Assembly: GCF_002865645.1 (NCBI RefSeq)
Contig: NW_020194619.1
Span: 1,338,442-1,402,441 of the forward strand
DNA from: Hyaloscypha bicolor E
Lineage: Eukaryota; Ascomycota; Leotiomycetes; Helotiales; Hyaloscyphaceae
Length of the DNA: 64,000 bases
Reading direction: 5' to 3'
The translations under genes were made by a program, and so were the position numbers. Numbering within the stretch: position 1 is the stretch's first letter; the number at the start of each line of letters is the position of its first letter. The notes beneath the pieces are model-generated. The model did not search any database and was not told the origin of the DNA. It saw nothing but the letters and a program-made list of their open reading frames with translations. Below, in pieces: positions 60,019 through 64,000 of this stretch.

Positions 60019-60321
60019 TAGGGGTGGCATAAGCAAGGATTTGGGAAGGCCAATATTATAAGTAAATATATTAGGTTTAGACCAATGCTATTTCTTAAAT
60101 GTGTGTTTTCTAAGAGGGATGAAATAGCTTTAAACTAATGAAATCGCTTAAAAAATCAAGAATTCTCCTTGAGAGATCTCCTCTTAAAATACCTCGTGAA
60201 ATTTATGAAAAACAGGACTACTTTTTGCATTAACTTAGCATAAATCTAGTATATTTTACACAATGTAATATTGGCTAGAACAATATTATTTGCTTATATT
60301 TGATAAATTCGTCCATCCCTA
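60019..60321. mobile_element. hAT-type MITE, 303 bp
   Basis: The AT-rich 303-bp insert starts TAGGGGTGG and ends CCATCCCTA, terminal inverted repeats matching at 8 of 9 positions. A perfect 8-bp duplication (GGTGGAAC) flanks it. Eight-bp duplications and TAGGG-type termini are the hallmark of hAT transposons. With no coding capacity it must be non-autonomous and mobilised by a transposase elsewhere. The exact duplication suggests a fairly young insertion. Confidence 0.85.
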
Positions 60322-60329
60322 GGTGGAAC
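60322..60329. repeat. Right 8-bp target site duplication of the MITE
   Basis: GGTGGAAC directly after the CCATCCCTA terminus. Confidence 0.85.
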
Positions 60330-61573
60330 GCACCGCCAAGGGGCGAAGAAACAAAAAAAAAGCCCGGACGACAGAGATCACCACGTCTCACCATCCCCCC
60401 CGCCTTGGAAAGTCGTCCCAACTTTTCGTCTGTGTCACCAGCAACACCTACATCTCCCGAGCATCACAAGCGATGTTTCTCGAACCCCCAGACCCTGTCA
60501 CCCTGCTCGTTAAACCCGGTTAATTCGGTGTCACTTTGCCTTTCGGAAGTGGAATGATTAATCCCCTCAGCCGCGTGTAACATCTCGCGGCCGAAGTGGC
60601 ACCCAGTGACCCAACAGGGCACAATTTCCCCACATTGATGAAGACAAATTGTTCTATTCTGGGAAAGACAAATGTACCAAAATTGCTATATTTGGATCTT
60701 AGGCTGCTGCCGCGAGCCGAGTAGCTTCCGGTGTGCACATGTTAGTTTACGTATCATTTTCACCGCAACTTGCAAGATTCTAGCAAATTGTTTAATTTGG
60801 GAATGAAGAACTCTAACAGATCAGTAATAAGAGTCAGCCACACGGTGACATGTCGTCCACGCGTCTGCTTAGTGTGTGAGTGCTGGCGGCAAGCGCTTCT
60901 GAGGTGACGTGTTGATGGTGATGCTGCCCGCAATTGGGTGAGCGCCTGCTATTTTGCAGCCAATGAGACCGTTGGCATCTTCACTGCCACCACGAACAGG
61001 GAGTTTGAAGCGCGAAGCGCGAGGTGTTGGTAGGTTAATTGCCATAAGGTTGTAGGAAATGAGACCTGTGAGCCTGAGGAGGATGAAGGAGCTGCTCATC
61101 CACGGCGTTGGGATGTTGGTGGATTGGGGTCTTCGGCTGGACTGAGGCGAAGCAGTGGGGATAAGAGATAAGCATGTTTTGTCACGGCGATCATGCCTTG
61201 GCGAATATTTGCCCCCAGAATGTTGGAATCATGGAAGGATTATGGTTGTTCTGACAACAATGTTGGAATTGGAATCACGGAAGGAGCTAATTCAATACTC
61301 CTTACGGCCCTCAAGTTGACCATAGAGCCAACCCCTGTTTGCTCGTGATCTTGAATTCTGCCTCGACAACACGAAACAGAATATGATGGAAAAGTGCGTC
61401 CTTCATTTGTACTGTACACACTCTCCTCGGTGAGTGAAGAGTATTAGTTACACGTAAACGGCGTAGCCCATCCCCTGACTATGCCCCCACACCTCTGCAT
61501 ATCGACATCCATCTCACTTCTAACACACGAGCAGGCAACTTGCATGCCCCGACCCGTCCCAACACCTTTTTAC
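60330..61573. other. Intergenic, no supported gene
   Basis: The right half is the 3' flank of Tom70. Short frames at 60300-60557 and 60869-61099 show no motif. Confidence 0.45.
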
Positions 61574-63611
61574 TTAGCGCATTGTGGATGGGGCACCACC
61601 ACCAAACCCACCGCTCATCCCTTGCAATCTGTTTGCGAGCTGCGGATACTTTTCTTGGACCTCGAGTTGTGTCCTAGTGGCCTCGGCGTATGACAAGGCG
61701 TTAACGATTTCCCCTTCGGTTCGAGAGAGTTCAGCGGCACGCTCGAAATACGTCAGGGCTTCTGTGACCTTGCCTTGTTGGAGCAGGAGCTGCGCCATCG
61801 TTGCAACGGCAATGTCACATTCAGGGTCGACTGCCAATACTTAGTTATTAAATCAACTGCCTAGTATGGGAACTCACTGATGAGAGCTTTTTGGCACAGT
61901 TTCTCTGCCTCCGCGAAATCCTGCTTCCACTGGAATAAGGCTAATGCTTTGTTAATCAAGGGCAGAACGTTCATGCCCAAAGGTTTCGATTGTTTCTCCA
62001 TTTCCACGGCCGTGTCAAACTTCTCGATAGCTTCTTGGTACTTTTGCTGATCTAGGAGCAGTTCTCCATAGTAATTATACACATCCGGCACCTTGTCGAA
62101 GTTCTTGATACATCTTCGGAATGTGGCCATTGAGGATGCAATGGATCCCATTTTGTACTGCGTGACACCAAGTTGGATATGCGAGAAGATGAACTTCCCA
62201 TCAAGGTCAATGGACTTTTGGTAGTCTTTGGCTGCCTCGGCAAATTCTCCGAGGATGAAGTGCAACTGAGCACGATGGTAGTAAATATCAGGATCGTCAC
62301 TGTTCTGTTCCATAGCCTTCTCGAAGTCATCCGCAGCAGCGTCCTTGTTTCCTGTGTTCATGTTAGCCGGTATCAATCTCGGGTCAACGGTTTCACAAAC
62401 CAAGTTCCAAATGCATGCTTGCTCGCTTGATGAAGCTCTGGGTCAATGCTGGTTGTAGATCAACGCTTTTTGTCAGATCGCTCAATGCGTCCAGATTTTC
62501 ACCCCTGAGGTATCTGAATGTTCCTCGCATGTTGTAGGCGAACGCTTCATACTCTCCAAGGTCGCCTAGCTCCAGGGCCTTGTCAAATGCTGCTGCGGCC
62601 TCCTCATATCCGTCCCCCGTCTTCTTATCCATCGCGCGCAGACCTAATTGCAGTTGCCCCTTTCCGGTATCTTCTGGAATCTCAGCACCGAGCTCCAATC
62701 CGGTAGGAGGAGGTCGCGCTCGGAAACTCTGTAGATAGTTTGTAACGAAGGTTGGGCTGGGCAAACGCTTATCCTTGCTGGCCAAAATTTCCTTCCCTTT
62801 TGCCTCGGCCACCTTCTTGAGCAATCTTTCTACAGCTTGCGCGCTGCTTTCGTTCCGGAATCCATCGATAATACAGCTAGCAGTGAAGTCAAGCAGGGCT
62901 TCGCTGAACTTCTCGAGATGCTCATATGCGTTTGCCCTTCGGTTCAAGGCCTTGACGTATTCATTATCGAGATTGATAGCAGCAGTCGTATCTTCAATGA
63001 CCTTTTCCCATTGACCAAGAGCATTGTAGCATGCGGCGCGATTCGAGTAGAAAATTGGATCAGGCTTGCAGAGGATAGCCTTGCCGTATAAGTTGATAGC
63101 TTTGTTGTAGTCTTTGCTGCCATACGCCGTGTTTCCCGCAGCCTTCAGCTTCGCAGCATATTCCTTCCTTTCTTGTTCGGAGAGGCTACCAACTGTTGTC
63201 TCGTCCACCTCGGGCAGCTCGTCGGCGGACTCGACCGTCGGCGCTTTGGGTTTAGTCTCTGTTGCACCTTTCTCGACATCTGCGGGCTTCTTCTCTTCTT
63301 CCTTTTTCCTCCGCTTCTCCTTCTTAGACGACTTTTTCGGTGTGTCTCGTCCTACTGTCGTCGTTTTCTAGATTTGCTCCGTCAGCTGAATGGTCTCATC
63401 ATCGAAGCGCACGAGTTGATCATACTGTATCAGTCAAGTAATATGCAACACCAGCTCCCGTGACAACGATTGCAACTCCAGCAATGGTGTACACAACAGC
63501 TTTGTTCTCCGACGCCCATGTTGATATTCGATCCCAAACAGATGAAGGAGGTGCTGACGACGCGAAATCGGGGATGCCTTTGCCGGCAGGAATTGGACTC
63601 GGAGAAGACAT
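61574..63611 (-). CDS. tom70: Mitochondrial import receptor Tom70
   Basis: A 627-aa outer-membrane receptor for hydrophobic precursors and Hsp70/Hsp90-delivered proteins. Four exons: 63611-63426, 63367-62401, 62351-61878 and 61830-61574. The N-terminal anchor ([20 protein letters not shown], about 39-58) ends exon 1. A highly charged Lys/Glu linker follows. TPR repeats run through the rest: [20 protein letters not shown] and [14 protein letters not shown] form the clamp that binds the chaperone EEVD end, and more repeats lie in exon 3 ([20 protein letters not shown]). The end PSTMR is typical of fungal Tom70. Splice junctions keep the frame throughout. Confidence 0.95.
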
Positions 63612-64000
63612 CAGGAAGAAAAGGTATTATTAAGAGAATGAACGGCAATGGAAAGAAAGAAGCTGAAGGAGCTGCTTGATGGGTGTCGCAGACTCGTTGA
63701 TAAAGCAGTTCAACAAACAGCTCTGCCCAGGAAAAGATTCGCGATACAGGAGCTCGGTCATCAAGATCAACCTCTGATTCGCCCCAATCTCAGTTGCGCT
63801 AAGCCTAATTAAAGTCTCTGGCGTTCAACTTCATATTCTTTTTCATCCAAAATATTCCATAAAATTTCATGAAACAAAAGGCCAATCAACGATAGATCTG
63901 CCCATTGTCTAATAACTAGTCAATTATCAGTAGCTTTGCTATTGAAGAGCCTCCGCCTCCCCCTGCTTTGTGTCTTGACTCCCACTCAGAGGGAGGCACC
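63612..64000. other. Promoter side of tom70
   Basis: The 5' region of tom70 up to the window edge. No other gene is visible. Confidence 0.5.

Overview
The window reads as nuclear DNA of a filamentous ascomycete. Genes carry many short introns (mostly 44-125 nt), and the protein families are typical of Pezizomycotina. The eroded AT-rich repeat block at the left end has the pattern left by repeat-induced point mutation (RIP). A leotiomycete-like fungus is my best guess, but that is inference. Gene models were built by hand from splice signals and reading frames; every multi-exon model called at confidence 0.8 or higher keeps an open frame.

Layout. (1) 1-13.3 kb: gene-free, very AT-rich repeat block. 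It holds a degenerate ~50-bp minisatellite (485-1075), a minus-strand transposon ORF remnant (1130-1745), two related hairpin repeats (378-463, 2119-2203) and a RIP-eroded Copia LTR retrotransposon with 299-bp LTRs and a 5-bp target duplication (4383-10656). A zinc-ribbon exon remnant marks the right edge. (2) 14.2-24 kb: a BBE-type FAD oxidoreductase, a hexose transporter with a GC-AG intron, a secreted But2-domain protein and a DHA2-type MFS transporter. (3) 25-31.8 kb: one 7-exon gene for a 2,176-aa DNMT5-type protein (cytosine methyltransferase, RING and SNF2 helicase). (4) 32-43.2 kb: two doubtful hypothetical genes, a 2H phosphoesterase, ribosomal protein eL42, a cytochrome P450 pseudogene lacking its heme cysteine, and a membrane protein with a SAP/LEM-like N-terminus. 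(5) 44-50.4 kb: a frameshifted remnant, a small cysteine-containing secreted protein, a serine carboxypeptidase and a PRELI/Ups protein. (6) 51.3-53.9 kb: an orphan ORF between two unrelated repeat arrays. (7) 54.5-64 kb: the Slt2-type cell-wall-integrity MAP kinase, a DUF3455 secreted protein, a 303-bp hAT-type MITE with a perfect 8-bp target duplication, and Tom70.

The genes do not form a recognisable metabolic cluster. Housekeeping genes (eL42, Slt2, Tom70, Ups) alternate with secreted and transport genes. The strongest theme is genome defence: a DNMT5-type methyltransferase lies about 12 kb from a block in which CpA and TpG have nearly disappeared.
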